64,000 nucleotides of DNA from CBDCYS01 sp965226245 (GTDB taxonomy: Bacteria > Acidobacteriota > Terriglobia > Bryobacterales > UBA6623), in assembly GCA_965226245.1 (NCBI GenBank), contig CBDDCL010000015.1, positions 2,666,001-2,730,000 on the forward strand, written 5' to 3'. Shown in pieces: positions 26,456-36,213 of this stretch. Positions within the stretch are counted from its first letter, which is position 1. Each line of letters begins with the position of its first letter. A model generated the notes under the pieces. The model did not search any database. It had not been told where the DNA came from and was given only the letters and a program-made list of their open reading frames with translations. Both the position numbers and the translations under genes were made by a program.

Positions 26456-28330
26456 ATGGGTAACGCGGTAGTTGCCGCAGGTGGTCGCGTCCCCCAGCCG
26501 CGCGGGCGGTTCGGGAGCCTGGCCCTTGTTGTCTGCCTTGTTCTGATCCTGCCTGTGGCAACATTTGGCGAGACCCACGGCGCGCCATCCAGCGAGTGGA
26601 TCGACGACCTGAACCTGATCGGTGTGGCCGACTGGAACTACGACCGGGCGGCCCACCTCATCGAGCGCGCCGGCTTCGGGGCCACTCCCGACGAGATTCG
26701 GCGGCTCGCTGCCATGTCTCCGCGCGAGGCGGTGGAATGGATCGTCGACTACGAGTCGATCGACGCCTCTGACCTCCCCGACTTCGACGAATCGGGGATG
26801 TGGGACCCGGGGATGGATCCGTTTCCGCCGAGCCGCGCCGAGGCGGTGCGGGTCGCGCGCGAAAAAGGCTCGGCGCTGGGCGTGGCGGTGCTGCCGGAGG
26901 GCTCTGCGCGCCGGCTCCAGCCGGCGGTGGACAAGTTCTTCTACGGGCTGCGGGCCAATGTCCTGGAGACCCGGCGGCTGGCGTTGTGGTGGGCAAAGCG
27001 CATGGTGACGACACCACGGCCGCTCGAGGAGAAGATGACCTTCTTCTGGCACGGCCACTTCGCGACGTCGGAAACCAAGGTGCGCGACTACCGGATGATG
27101 CTCATCCAGAACCGGATGCTGCGCTCGCGAGCAGCCGGCAACTTCCGCGATCTCCTGCTCGGAATCATGCGCGACCCGGCGATGCTAGTGTATCTCGACA
27201 ACGGCGAGAACGTGAAGGACCACCCCAACGAAAACTTCGGGCGTGAGCTTCTCGAGCTCTTCACGATGGGCGTCGGCAACTACAGCGAGGAGGATATCCG
27301 CGAGGCGTCGCGCGCCTTCACTGGGTGGACCAACGACGTTCTCCAGTTCCGCTTCGACTCCGATCTCCACGACGCCGGTCCGAAGAAGTTTCTCGGCCGC
27401 GAGGGCAACTTCGATGGTGAGGAGATCGTCGACATCATCCTGGCTCAACCCGTGACGGCGGAGTTCATTGCTGCCAAGCTCTACCGGTTTTTTGTCCGCG
27501 AGCAGATTTCCGATTCGACGCGCGCGGCGCTGGGGAAGGTTTTTCGCGACGCGGGCCACGAGCTGAAGCCGCTACTCGAGGCGATCTTCCTCTCGCGAGA
27601 CTTCTACAGCCCACCCTCGGTCGCCACGCAGATCAAGAGTCCGGTGAAGCTGTTTGTGTCCACGTACCGAAAACTGGGCCTCGCGACGGCGCCGACGGCG
27701 CCGGACTTTAACCAACTGACAGGCGGGTTGGGGCAGTCGTTGCTCTACCCGCCGAACGTCGCAGGCTGGTCCGGCGGCCGGACTTGGATCACGCCGGCGA
27801 CGCTGCTCGAGCGAGGCAATGCCATGCGCGGCGTCCTCTTCCCGCCGTCCCTCGCGGACTACGGCCATCCGGATCGCCGGATGCCCGGCATCTATCGCGT
27901 CGTGGCCGAGCGCCTCAAGAAGGGCATGAACATCACCAATGCCACTCGCGCCGGCGACTCCGCCGTCAGCGAGATGGCGGATGCGGACGAGGACTACAAC
28001 ACGCGCTACGGCGGCTACCGCGGCTACGTGTTGGCCTACGAGCGGATCAAGCTCGTGCCTCGTTATGCAGCCGACTTCGATCTCGCGTCGATGGTGCGCT
28101 CGACAGGGGCGCGGACGGCAGCCGACGCGGTCGATCATCTTCTGCTGCGATTTTTGCGGGCGCCGCTCGACGACGAGGATCGGCAAGCGCTCGTCGTGTT
28201 TCTCGAGAACCGGCTCGGGACATCCTTACTCGGCTCAGAGACGATTGAACCCGACTCCGACGACCTGGAGGACGCGCTGCGCAGCGTTCTCTACCTTGTC
28301 CTCAGCTCTCCCGAATACCAACTGGGGTGA
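26456..28330 (+). CDS. DUF1800 secreted protein
   Basis: A 624-residue protein with a signal-type helix (about 20-38). The DUF1800 signature is complete: AAHLIERAGFGATPDEIRRL at the start, MTFFWHGHFATS, NENFGRELLELFTMGVGNYS, IREASRAFTGWT, FIAAKLYRFFVREQ, and LLYPPNVAGWSGGRTWITPA. The function is unknown, but the family is nearly always coupled to a DUF1501 gene, and here that gene starts five bases after the stop. The ATG is preceded by AAGGAG at good spacing. Likely an exported partner of the following protein. Confidence 0.9.
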   Translation: MGNAVVAAGGRVPQPRGRFGSLALVVCLVLILPVATFGETHGAPSSEWIDDLNLIGVADWNYDRAAHLIERAGFGATPDEIRRLAAMSPREAVEWIVDYESIDASDLPDFDESGMWDPGMDPFPPSRAEAVRVAREKGSALGVAVLPEGSARRLQPAVDKFFYGLRANVLETRRLALWWAKRMVTTPRPLEEKMTFFWHGHFATSETKVRDYRMMLIQNRMLRSRAAGNFRDLLLGIMRDPAMLVYLDNGENVKDHPNENFGRELLELFTMGVGNYSEEDIREASRAFTGWTNDVLQFRFDSDLHDAGPKKFLGREGNFDGEEIVDIILAQPVTAEFIAAKLYRFFVREQISDSTRAALGKVFRDAGHELKPLLEAIFLSRDFYSPPSVATQIKSPVKLFVSTYRKLGLATAPTAPDFNQLTGGLGQSLLYPPNVAGWSGGRTWITPATLLERGNAMRGVLFPPSLADYGHPDRRMPGIYRVVAERLKKGMNITNATRAGDSAVSEMADADEDYNTRYGGYRGYVLAYERIKLVPRYAADFDLASMVRSTGARTAADAVDHLLLRFLRAPLDDEDRQALVVFLENRLGTSLLGSETIEPDSDDLEDALRSVLYLVLSSPEYQLG

Positions 28331-28334
28331 TGAC

Positions 28335-29603
28335 ATGAATCACGATCGACTTGCCTGCGGCTGCTCACGCCGCGACTTCCTGCGCGGCGGCCTCTACGGA
28401 ATCGGCGTGACTGGGGGTCTGCTGCTGAGTCTGCCTCTGATCGTGGGACGCACATCGCGAGCGCTGGCGGCCGAGGCCCTGACCGGCGACCAGGACAAGC
28501 ACGCCGATCGCATTCTGGTCGTGGTGGAGCTGTCGGGAGGCAATGACGGTCTGAACACGGTCGTGCCGTACCGCGACGACGAGTACTACCGCGTCCGTCC
28601 CAGCCTCGGAATCCCCAAGAGCGAGGCGATCGCCATCACCGGCGAGGCGGGCTTCCATCCCTCTCTCGTGGGATTCGAGCGTCTCTACAAAGACGGCCTT
28701 ATGGCGGTCGTCGAGGGTTGCGGGTATCCCAACCCCAGCCTCTCGCACTTCTCTTCGATGGGCTTCTGGCACACCGGCGTTCCCAACGGCGGCGAGCCGC
28801 TGGGCTGGATCGGCCGCTTCGCGGACACCCACACCCCGAAGGGAACAACCAACGCGATCGTCAACATCGGCAGCTCGCAATCGCTGGCAGTGCGCAGCGA
28901 GCTGCATTCCCCGCTGGTCTTCGACAATCCGTCGCAGCTTCGCCGCGAGGGAACCGAAGAGGAGAAGGCGGCGCTAAAGGTTTTCAGCCGCGAGCGCGAG
29001 ACGCTGAACCCGGCACTCGATTTCCTCCGCTCGACTGCCAAGAACGCGGTCGACAGCGGCGCTCTGGTGCGCGACGCGTGGGCGTCCTACAGCACGCCGG
29101 TAGACTACGGCATCGGTGGCGGACTCGCGGCCGACCTCCGCAAGGTGGCGGCGCTTATCGCCGCGGATCTGCCGACGCGGATCTATTACGTCAGCTACCG
29201 CGGCAACTCCTTCGACACGCACGTCCACCAGGCCGACCTCCACAGCCGCCTCCTCATGTATACGGCCGACGCCGTACACGGTTTCATGGAGGACCTCGAG
29301 CGCATCGGCCGCAGCAACGACGTGGCCGTCATGATGTTCACCGAGTTCGGCCGCCGCGTCGAAGAGAACGCCAGCCAAGGGACCGACCACGGCACGGCCG
29401 GCCCGATGTTCGTCGTCGGCAAGGGCCTCCAAGGGGGCTTCTACGGCAATACGCCGAGCCTGACCGACCTGGACGACGGCAACCTCAAGATGACCACGGA
29501 CTTCCGCCGTGTCTACGCAACGATGATCGCAGAGTGGATGGGCTACTCAGACACGGCGTCGATCCTGAAGGGCGAGTTTTCGCCTCTGGGGGTCTTCTCG
29601 TAG
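28335..29603 (+). CDS. DUF1501 secreted protein, partner of the DUF1800 gene
   Basis: A 422-residue protein with a twin-arginine signal: CSRRDFLRGGLYG, then a hydrophobic stretch to residue 45. DUF1501 motifs include ILVVVELSGGNDGLNTVVPY, HFSSMGFWHTGV, SFDTHVHQADLH, MMFTEFGRRVEENAS and GTDHGTAGPMFVVG. The G-G-N-D-G and T-D-H-G motifs match metal sites of the alkaline phosphatase superfamily. It is distinct from the DUF1501 protein at 22509-23897, which belongs to the DUF1553-paired subtype. The ATG at 28335 follows the DUF1800 stop by five bases, so translation is coupled. Confidence 0.9.
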   Translation: MNHDRLACGCSRRDFLRGGLYGIGVTGGLLLSLPLIVGRTSRALAAEALTGDQDKHADRILVVVELSGGNDGLNTVVPYRDDEYYRVRPSLGIPKSEAIAITGEAGFHPSLVGFERLYKDGLMAVVEGCGYPNPSLSHFSSMGFWHTGVPNGGEPLGWIGRFADTHTPKGTTNAIVNIGSSQSLAVRSELHSPLVFDNPSQLRREGTEEEKAALKVFSRERETLNPALDFLRSTAKNAVDSGALVRDAWASYSTPVDYGIGGGLAADLRKVAALIAADLPTRIYYVSYRGNSFDTHVHQADLHSRLLMYTADAVHGFMEDLERIGRSNDVAVMMFTEFGRRVEENASQGTDHGTAGPMFVVGKGLQGGFYGNTPSLTDLDDGNLKMTTDFRRVYATMIAEWMGYSDTASILKGEFSPLGVFS

Positions 29604-29716
29604 GTGCGTTATGTTTCTTCCGTTTGGAAGGGTAGGTGCAAACCCAGCGGGTTTTCCCTCAGGGTTGGAGTTGATCAGCAAGGATGCAGCGAGACAGAGA
29701 CGAGAGGAGAGGAGAC

Positions 29717-31888
29717 ATGAGGATGACAAGGGTACCGTACTTAGACTACGCAGGAATGGTGGCGGCCGTTTTGAGCGCGTCGCTTGCTTTGGTGAGTTGC
29801 CAGCAACCGGCCGGCGAAACGGTCCGCGTCGACAGCGACGATCTCGGCGGGGTCGTCAGCAGTACGAAGGGACCGGAAGCGGGCGTCTGGGTGATCGCGG
29901 AAACGGCCGATCTGCCGACCAAGTTCGTCAAGATCGTCGTCACGGATGACAGCGGGCGCTACGTACTACCCGACCTTCCTGAAGCGACCTACGACGTCTG
30001 GGTGCGCGGCTACGGGCTGGTGGATTCGCCCAAGGTGGAGACCGCGCCGGGTAAAATCGTGAACCTGACGGCGGTGGTGGCGCCCAATCCCGCCGCGGCG
30101 GCCGAATACTACCCGGCCGGCTACTGGTTTTCCCTGCTCCGGGCGCCGGACAAGAGCGAGTTCCCCGGCACGGGCCCCAAAGGCAACGGCATTTCGCCAG
30201 ACATGAAAAGCCAGGCCCACTGGCTGTGGAACGTGAAGTCGGGCAACTGCTGGGCTTGTCACCAACTCGGCGCCAAGGCGACGCGGGAGATCCCCGAGAG
30301 TCTTGGCGAGTTCCCTTCCTCGGTGGCGGCGTGGGAGCGGCGTATCCTTTCAGGACAAGCCGGCGGCAGCATGGCCAGCGGCATGGCGCGGCTCGGCGCG
30401 CGGCGTGCATACGAGACGTTTGCGGACTGGACCGACCGGATCGCCGCGGGTGAGCTGCCGCCAACACCGCCGCGGCCCCAGGGCCTGGAGCGCAATGTCG
30501 TCATCTCACAGTGGGACTGGGCCGATCCGAAGGTGTATCTACATGATGAGGTCTCCACTGACCGGCGGAATCCGACGGTGAACGCCAACGGCCTCATCTA
30601 CGGGGCGCTGGAGGCGAGCGCGGACTACCTGCCCGTTCTGGATCCGGTGCGCCACACCAGGAGTCAAGTCAAGTTGACGGTCCGCGATCCGAACACGCCG
30701 CCGGCGGCGCCGCAGACGGTAGCGCAGCCTTCGCCCTACTGGGGCGATGAAGCCATCTGGAACAGCAAGAACAACGTTCATAATCCGATGTTCGACGAGA
30801 TGGGCCGGGTCTGGATCACCTCCGCCGTGCGCCCGCCCGCCAACCCGGATTTTTGCAAAGAGGGGTCCAGCCACCCCTCCGCCAAATTGTTCCCGCTGGA
30901 GCAGGCCAGCCGCCATCTCGCCGTCTACGATCCAAAAACCGAAGAGCTCACGCACATCGGCACGTGCTTCAGCACTCACCACCTGATGTTCGCCGAGGAT
31001 GAGAACAACACGCTCTGGACGAGCGGTGGCGGCCAAGTCGTCGGCTGGCTTGACAGGAAGATGTTCGACGAGACCGGCGATGAGGAGAAGTCTCAGGGGT
31101 GGACAGCGCTCATTATGGACACCAACGGCAACGGCAAGCGGGACGCCTACGTCGAGCCCGACGAGCCGCTCGATCCCGCCAAGGACAAGCGTTTCGGGGC
31201 CGCTTTTTACGCCGTCTCGCCCGCTCCGGACGGCTCGGTCTGGGGATCGGTGTTGGGCTTCCCCGGCGCCGTCGTCCGGCTCGATCCAGGGACAAACCCG
31301 CCCGAGACCGCGCTGGCGGAGGTGTACGAGCCGCCCTTCAACAACCCAGAGGCGCCGCTCCAGGGGTATTCGCCCCGCGGCATGGATGTTGACCGCGACG
31401 GCGTCGCCTGGGTGGCGCTGGCGAGCGGCCATATGGCCAGCTTCGACCGCCGCAAGTGCAAGGGGCCGCTCAACGGTCCGAAGGCCACCGGACAGCACTG
31501 TCCCGAGGGCTGGACGTTTTATGCTGAGCCGTTGCCGCAGATCCAAGGCGTGTCGGACCCTGGCAGCGCCGAGGGCAGCTACTACACCTGGGTGGATCAG
31601 TTCGACACGTTCGGGCTGGGCGAAAACATCCCGATCAACACCGGCAATGCGTCCGAAGGGCTGCTGGTTCTCAAAGACGGCGAGTGGATCGTTCTGCGCG
31701 TGCCCTATCCGCTGGGGTTCTACACGAAATGGATGGATGGCCGGATCGACGATGCGAGCGCGGGCTGGAAGGGCAGAGGCCTGTGGACGACAGTGAGCAC
31801 GCGAGGGCCGTTTCACATGGAGGGCGGCAAAGGAACGACGAGCAAGGTCATGCACTTCCAGCTGCGCCCCGACCCGCTCGCGAAGTGA
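29717..31888 (+). CDS. Lipoprotein with carboxypeptidase-regulatory domain, haem motif and propeller-like body
   Basis: A 723-residue protein with a lipobox (LALVSC) near residue 29. An early Ig-like regulatory domain (SDDLGGVVSSTKGPEAGVWV, then VVTDDSGRYVLPDLPEATYD) follows. NCWACHQLG (about 177-185) is a CxxCH haem site. The remaining 500 residues have Trp/Asp-rich blade-like repeats (MFDEMGRVWITSA, MFAEDENNTLWTSGGG, VSPAPDGSVWGSVLGFPG, MDVDRDGVAWVALASGH) resembling streptogramin-lyase-type propellers. The start at 29717 has GGAGAGGAGAC directly before it. It follows the DUF1800/DUF1501 pair at 113 bases and probably belongs to the same unit. An electron-transfer or oxidoreductase role outside the cytoplasm is inferred. 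Confidence 0.75.
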   Translation: MRMTRVPYLDYAGMVAAVLSASLALVSCQQPAGETVRVDSDDLGGVVSSTKGPEAGVWVIAETADLPTKFVKIVVTDDSGRYVLPDLPEATYDVWVRGYGLVDSPKVETAPGKIVNLTAVVAPNPAAAAEYYPAGYWFSLLRAPDKSEFPGTGPKGNGISPDMKSQAHWLWNVKSGNCWACHQLGAKATREIPESLGEFPSSVAAWERRILSGQAGGSMASGMARLGARRAYETFADWTDRIAAGELPPTPPRPQGLERNVVISQWDWADPKVYLHDEVSTDRRNPTVNANGLIYGALEASADYLPVLDPVRHTRSQVKLTVRDPNTPPAAPQTVAQPSPYWGDEAIWNSKNNVHNPMFDEMGRVWITSAVRPPANPDFCKEGSSHPSAKLFPLEQASRHLAVYDPKTEELTHIGTCFSTHHLMFAEDENNTLWTSGGGQVVGWLDRKMFDETGDEEKSQGWTALIMDTNGNGKRDAYVEPDEPLDPAKDKRFGAAFYAVSPAPDGSVWGSVLGFPGAVVRLDPGTNPPETALAEVYEPPFNNPEAPLQGYSPRGMDVDRDGVAWVALASGHMASFDRRKCKGPLNGPKATGQHCPEGWTFYAEPLPQIQGVSDPGSAEGSYYTWVDQFDTFGLGENIPINTGNASEGLLVLKDGEWIVLRVPYPLGFYTKWMDGRIDDASAGWKGRGLWTTVSTRGPFHMEGGKGTTSKVMHFQLRPDPLAK

Positions 31889-31978
31889 ACGGAATGCATC
31901 GCATTCGCTCTGTTTCAAACTCCCGAGCCAAGGATGGAAGCGTTTCGACTCGATCAAGGTGTTGAGGCTGTGTGATTC

Positions 31979-33277
31979 ATGAACGGCGGAAACGAGGTGA
32001 GCATAAGAGGGTTGATGACGAAATACCTGAAGCTGTTCACCGTCTCGGTCTTTGCCGCGGTAAGCCTGGCGGCCCCGCCCGTCGTCGTCGAGGAGCCTGA
32101 GTCAGCCGGCTTCTCCGCGGAGCGACTCAAGCGGTTGGACAAAGCCATGCAAGGCTACGTCGACCGCAAGGAAGTCTCCGGCGCCGTGGCGCTCATCGCG
32201 CGACGCGGAAAGGTCGTCTATCACAAGAGTTTTGGGAACCGGGTCGCCGAGACGCAGGCGCCGATGTCCAGCGACGTTATCTTCCGGATCGCATCGATGA
32301 CCAAGCCGATCGTTTCCGTAGCTCTGATGATGTTGTGGGAGGAAGGCCGCTTTCAGTTGCGCGACCCGGTTTCGAAATTCCTGCCGGAGTTCAAGGACAT
32401 GCGGATCGCTCTGCCTGCAGCCGACGGCGTCCGGGGGCCGAGGAAGCTGCTGTCGCCCGCGAGTCCGATCACCCTGCTGCATCTCCTCACGCACACAGCC
32501 GGCTTGGCCAACCCGTCCCGTGGTCCTGCGCGGGCGGCCTATTCGGAACTGCGGGACAAGCGCAAGCCTGACTGGACGATCGGCGACTACGTCACGAAGC
32601 TGGCCGAGCTTCCGCTCAACTTCGAACCCGGTGAACGCTGGGAGTATGGTCCGGCGACGGATGTTGTTGGGCGGTTGGTGGAGGTTTTGTCCGGCCACAC
32701 TCTCGACGAGTTCCTCCAAGAGCGCATCTTTCGGCCGCTCGGGATGACCGACACGCACTTCTACTTGCCGCGCGACAAGCTCCCTCGCTTCGCGGCGCTC
32801 TATCGTCCGAATGATGAAGGCAAGATCGAGCTTCAAGAGAAGCCGGACGAGAACAGCCGGTGGGTACGCGAGCCGCACATCTATTTCAGTGGGGCGGGCG
32901 GCCTGGTCTCGACGACGAGCGACTATTTCCGCTTCCACCAGATGATGCTCAACGGCGGTGAACTGCATGGAGTCCGTATTCTTGGCTCGCGCACCGTGCG
33001 GCTGATGACATCCAACCACATCGGGAACAAGACGGTTTGGATCCGAGGGCACGGCGACGGGTTCGGCTTGGGCTACTCGGTGACTACCGCTATCGGCCAG
33101 AGCGGTCTGCCGAACTCGGTTGGCACTTTCAGTTGGGGCGGAGCCTACGGCACGGTGTTTTTTGTCGATCCCGAGGAAAAGATTGTCGGTGTTCTGATGA
33201 GTCAGATTCGGCCCTACTCGCACCTCAATATTCGGAGGGATTTTCAAACGCTGACCTACCAGGCGATCATTGACTAG
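31979..33277 (+). CDS. Secreted serine hydrolase of the beta-lactamase (class C) fold
   Basis: Up to 432 residues. The catalytic SxxK is SMTK (Ser106, Lys109). The Tyr motif is WEYGPATDV near residue 222. The C-terminal WGGAYGTVFFVDPEEK matches the third box of esterase/peptidase-type members rather than a true KTG. The family covers esterases, D-aminopeptidases and transpeptidase-like enzymes; the substrate is unknown. A signal peptide begins at the internal Met of MTKYLKLFTVSV. That ATG at 32015, with AAGAGGG just upstream, is an equally good start. It lies 91 bases after the preceding lipoprotein gene. An IS1380-derived element begins 31 bases after the stop. Confidence 0.88.
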   Translation: MNGGNEVSIRGLMTKYLKLFTVSVFAAVSLAAPPVVVEEPESAGFSAERLKRLDKAMQGYVDRKEVSGAVALIARRGKVVYHKSFGNRVAETQAPMSSDVIFRIASMTKPIVSVALMMLWEEGRFQLRDPVSKFLPEFKDMRIALPAADGVRGPRKLLSPASPITLLHLLTHTAGLANPSRGPARAAYSELRDKRKPDWTIGDYVTKLAELPLNFEPGERWEYGPATDVVGRLVEVLSGHTLDEFLQERIFRPLGMTDTHFYLPRDKLPRFAALYRPNDEGKIELQEKPDENSRWVREPHIYFSGAGGLVSTTSDYFRFHQMMLNGGELHGVRILGSRTVRLMTSNHIGNKTVWIRGHGDGFGLGYSVTTAIGQSGLPNSVGTFSWGGAYGTVFFVDPEEKIVGVLMSQIRPYSHLNIRRDFQTLTYQAIID

Positions 33278-33308
33278 GTCTTTGACCGCTTGAAAAAGTT
33301 CTCTTAAA

Positions 33309-33838
33309 CCTAAATTATGCACTGCGGCGTGGACCTGAGGAGGGCTGAGCCGCAAGAGACCATTTGGGACCCCCGAAAACATGGGGTAAAAAGGTAGGCT
33401 GGCAAAGATCCCAGCTTCGCCAGCCAACCCCAAGGAGGTCACCCACATGGTTACCAGACGAAAACAGCATAGCTCCCAAAGGCCCGTCCAACAAGGCCCA
33501 GCCGTGACGGCCTCGCGGCCCAATAAAATCGGGGCTTCGACGCCTTACCACTTCCGCGGCAGGAAGCCGACTCCCTACGGCGGCTTGCTGCCGGTGGTCG
33601 GGAGGGCGCTGATCTGAGAGGCTGGCTATGCGCTATGCATAAAATTTTATGCACTAGCCGTAACGCACTGGAAACACGTCACTTCCGAGCGAGGTTTTGA
33701 CGACGCGGATTCTGGGCGGGAAAGGAACCCGGGGACGGAGAAGCCAAAAGGCCAGTTGCCGAGCTACCACCTCACGACGACCGCCAACCCGCTACGAACG
33801 CAGCCACACTCGCAAAGTGAATCTGTGCATAATTCAGG
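33309..33838. mobile_element. 530-bp non-autonomous IS1380 derivative with TTAAA target duplication
   Basis: The ends are inverted copies of cctRaattatgcac (left 33309, right ending 33838). The five bases just outside both ends are ttaaa (33304-33308 and 33839-33843), a perfect target duplication. The first 290 bases closely match the start of the full element at 34305-36102 in the opposite orientation, including the first codons of its transposase (MVTRRKQHSS...RPNKIGASTPYHFRG...PYGGLLPV). Most of the transposase is deleted. The interior also keeps the palindrome gcataaaattttatgc found near the other end of the full copy. Confidence 0.85.
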
Positions 33839-34304
33839 TTAAACGTTGATCATGGAGGGGCGGAGTCTTTCACTCTCGCTGGGCCCACTCCCTAGCGGTC
33901 TCGGCTCTGACGTGGCCCTTGCAGAATCGGAGCCGCGACCATGAACGGACGGGCTCGAAGCCCTTGGGAACACGGCCGAGCCAGCGCCGCGTCACGAGGA
34001 TCCGATTGCAACCGGCTCCTCGCTCACCCCGTATCCCTAGCTTTCCACATACAAGGGAGCGGTTGCCACACTTCTCCGAGCAACCGCTTGCTCACGCGCG
34101 CGGCTCCAAAGCTGCGACGAAAGCCCGCTCTTGAGCGTCGACTGGATACAACCATTTCTGGTCGGCCGAAGACGAAGTCGCGTAGGATTTCGGTGCCGAG
34201 ACGTGATGGAATTCCCCCAATGCTTCAGGCGAGGCGAATGAAGTTTCTCAGACAGCTGTTTCACGTTCGATCATAAGGCGAAGTGACCTGCCGAAACTGT
34301 ACCA
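33839..34304. other. Spacer between the IS1380 derivative and the full IS1380 element
   Basis: About 460 bases with several short open frames on both strands, none resembling a known protein. I see no gene here. Confidence 0.5.
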
Positions 34305-36102
34305 CCTGAATTATGCATAGATTCGGCGTAGCCATCGCCGATGGAGTTGTGGCGGTAGCGGCAGTCGTGTCAACTCAGTGATTTAGCAAGTCGTCTTTTC
34401 CGCGGTTTCCCTCCCGGTTTGAGCCGCCTCCCAATCCGGGCGGGCAAAAGCGGGCTCGCAAACGGCATGTTCCCAGTAGCTTGCGGCCCGTGCATAAAAT
34501 TCTATGCGCAGCGCCCCTCAACGCAGCGCACCCTCCACCACCGGCGCGCAGCTCGATCCCGGCGGCGCCATCGCCCGCAGCCGCCGCATCAGCCGCTCGA
34601 ACAGGCCCTGCTCCTGGTACTGATCGCTGTAGCTGATGCCCGTTCTGCCGGCGTGCCGCCAGATCTTGGCCGCCACGAACAGAAAGCGCAGCCGCGCCGT
34701 CGCCAGGGTGGTGTGCCGCAGCTTCTCCGGGGTGGCGTCGGCTTCACGCTGGAACAGCAGCAGCCAGCAGTTGAGGTTGTAGGCCAGCATGACCAACTGA
34801 AAGTGATTGCGGTTGGTGTCAAAGCGGCGCGAAGGATGGGCCGCCAGCCCGGCATCGTTGTTGGCCTCCTTGATCAGGTTTTCCGCCCCGGCCCGCTGAT
34901 TGTAAAACCACACCACCGCCGCGATCGGCTCGGCCAGGTTGGTCACAAACACGCGGTAGGTGTAAGCGCTGGTTGCAAACAACTGATATTGCTCGACCTC
35001 CTCGGTTTCCGGCTCCTTTTCATAACGCAGCGCGACAAAGCGGCAGGCCCTGCCCCAGCCTTGCGGCTGGTAGAGGAATTCGCACTCCGCCGCAGCGTCG
35101 CTGTGGGGCGAGGGCTTCCATTCCGCTTGCTGCAACTGCTCGACCAGTCGCCTGGTCTTGCGCGCCACGATGACGAACTGACAATGCGCTTGTTCGTAGG
35201 CTGCCACCGCTTCCCAGCAATAAAAGCCGGAATCGGCCCGCGCCAAGATCCGCTTCACACTGGCCGGCAAAGCCTGGAAAGCACTTTCGAGGTGCGCCGC
35301 GATCTCTTTGCCCGTGGGCCGGTCGCCATTGTGCAACCCGCCCATCAGGTATTCGCGCGTCTCGGCCAGGAAGGTCAGTATCGGCTGGTAGCTGCGCTTG
35401 CCCTTGTTCTTGGGGTTGTAGCTCTTGCGCCCGCCCATCTGCTGGCCGTAGAGGGTGTGCACGGTGGTGTCGGTGTCCAGCGTCACCGTGGTCAACCGCA
35501 CGTTGGCCGCCGCCCAGGCTCGTTCGCGCAGTTGGCGCTGCATCGACAGGATCTGCCGCGCCACGTTGAGATGCAGCGAGGCCAGAAAGCGCCACAGCGT
35601 GGATTGCGGCGGCAGCCGCGTCACTTGCAAGATGCCGGTCAGGATGGGGTCGCGCGCGATGAAGCGGAGTTGGTTGAGCCGCGCAAAGCCGACATAGAGG
35701 CCCAGCACGAGGGCCAGCACAAACTGGTAGAGGCTCATCACACGGGTGATTCGTTTGACGCTGAGGGTTTGTTCCAGCAGCTCTTGGAAGCCGAGTTTTT
35801 CGAGCAGGGTGGCGACCGGCAGCAGGCCGCCGTAGGGAGTCAGATTCTTGCCGCGGAAGTGATAGGGCGTGGAAGCCCCGATTTTATTGGGCTGCGGAGC
35901 CGTCGCGCCGCGGCCTTGTTTGGCGGGGTTTTTGGAGCTATGCTGTTTTCGCTTGGTAACCATTTGGGTGACCTCCTTGGGGTTGGCTGGCGAAGCTGAA
36001 ATCTTTGCCAGCCTACCTTATTACCCCATGTTTTCGGGGGTCCCCCAATGGTCCCTCGCAGCTCAGCCCTCCTCAGGTGCACCCCGCAGTGCATAATTCA
36101 GG
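34305..36102. mobile_element. Complete IS1380-family insertion sequence, about 1.8 kb
   Basis: Bounded by inverted cctgaattatgca ends (left at 34305, right ending at 36102), matching the ends of the 530-bp derivative next door. It holds one intact transposase on the minus strand. The length suits the family. The flanks (acca on the left, ttta on the right) do not match, so no target duplication is visible and one end may have recombined. Confidence 0.8.
34518..35963 (-). CDS. IS1380-family transposase, intact
   Basis: A 481-residue DDE transposase. The catalytic blocks are LTTVTLDTDTTVHTLYG (first Asp), RILARADSGFYCWEAV (second Asp) and GAENLIKEANNDAGLAAHPS (Glu). FFYNQRAG-type FYNQRAGAENLIKE precedes the Glu, as is usual. 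The Lys/Arg-rich N-terminus starts MVTKRKQHSSKNPAK and is preceded by AAGGAGG in the transcribed direction. No frameshift is seen, so the element could be active and could mobilise the short derivative at 33309-33838. Confidence 0.9.
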   Translation of the reverse strand: MVTKRKQHSSKNPAKQGRGATAPQPNKIGASTPYHFRGKNLTPYGGLLPVATLLEKLGFQELLEQTLSVKRITRVMSLYQFVLALVLGLYVGFARLNQLRFIARDPILTGILQVTRLPPQSTLWRFLASLHLNVARQILSMQRQLRERAWAAANVRLTTVTLDTDTTVHTLYGQQMGGRKSYNPKNKGKRSYQPILTFLAETREYLMGGLHNGDRPTGKEIAAHLESAFQALPASVKRILARADSGFYCWEAVAAYEQAHCQFVIVARKTRRLVEQLQQAEWKPSPHSDAAAECEFLYQPQGWGRACRFVALRYEKEPETEEVEQYQLFATSAYTYRVFVTNLAEPIAAVVWFYNQRAGAENLIKEANNDAGLAAHPSRRFDTNRNHFQLVMLAYNLNCWLLLFQREADATPEKLRHTTLATARLRFLFVAAKIWRHAGRTGISYSDQYQEQGLFERLMRRLRAMAPPGSSCAPVVEGALR

Positions 36103-36213
36103 TTTATTACCTCTATAAAAAAACGAGGGCGGGCACAGCAGCCCGCCCGGGAAGTTGTCCGGATTTCCGTTGAAGGCATTGTCAAGTTAACGCTGGTCGT
36201 CGACAATTGACCG

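Noticed and set aside
30539..31957. 472-residue frame antisense to the haem-motif lipoprotein
   Set aside because: Composition typical of an antisense shadow; sense strand has signal, haem motif and repeats.
32102..33523. 473-residue frame antisense to the beta-lactamase-fold gene
   Set aside because: Runs through the sense gene and into an IS end; no recognisable domain.
33819..34324. A 506-bp MITE bounded by the two inner cctgaattatgca-type ends
   Set aside because: These ends face outward from it: they are the right end of the 530-bp derivative and the left end of the full IS1380, as the TTAAA duplication shows.
34419..35999. 526-residue frame antisense to the IS1380 transposase
   Set aside because: Shadow of the intact transposase.
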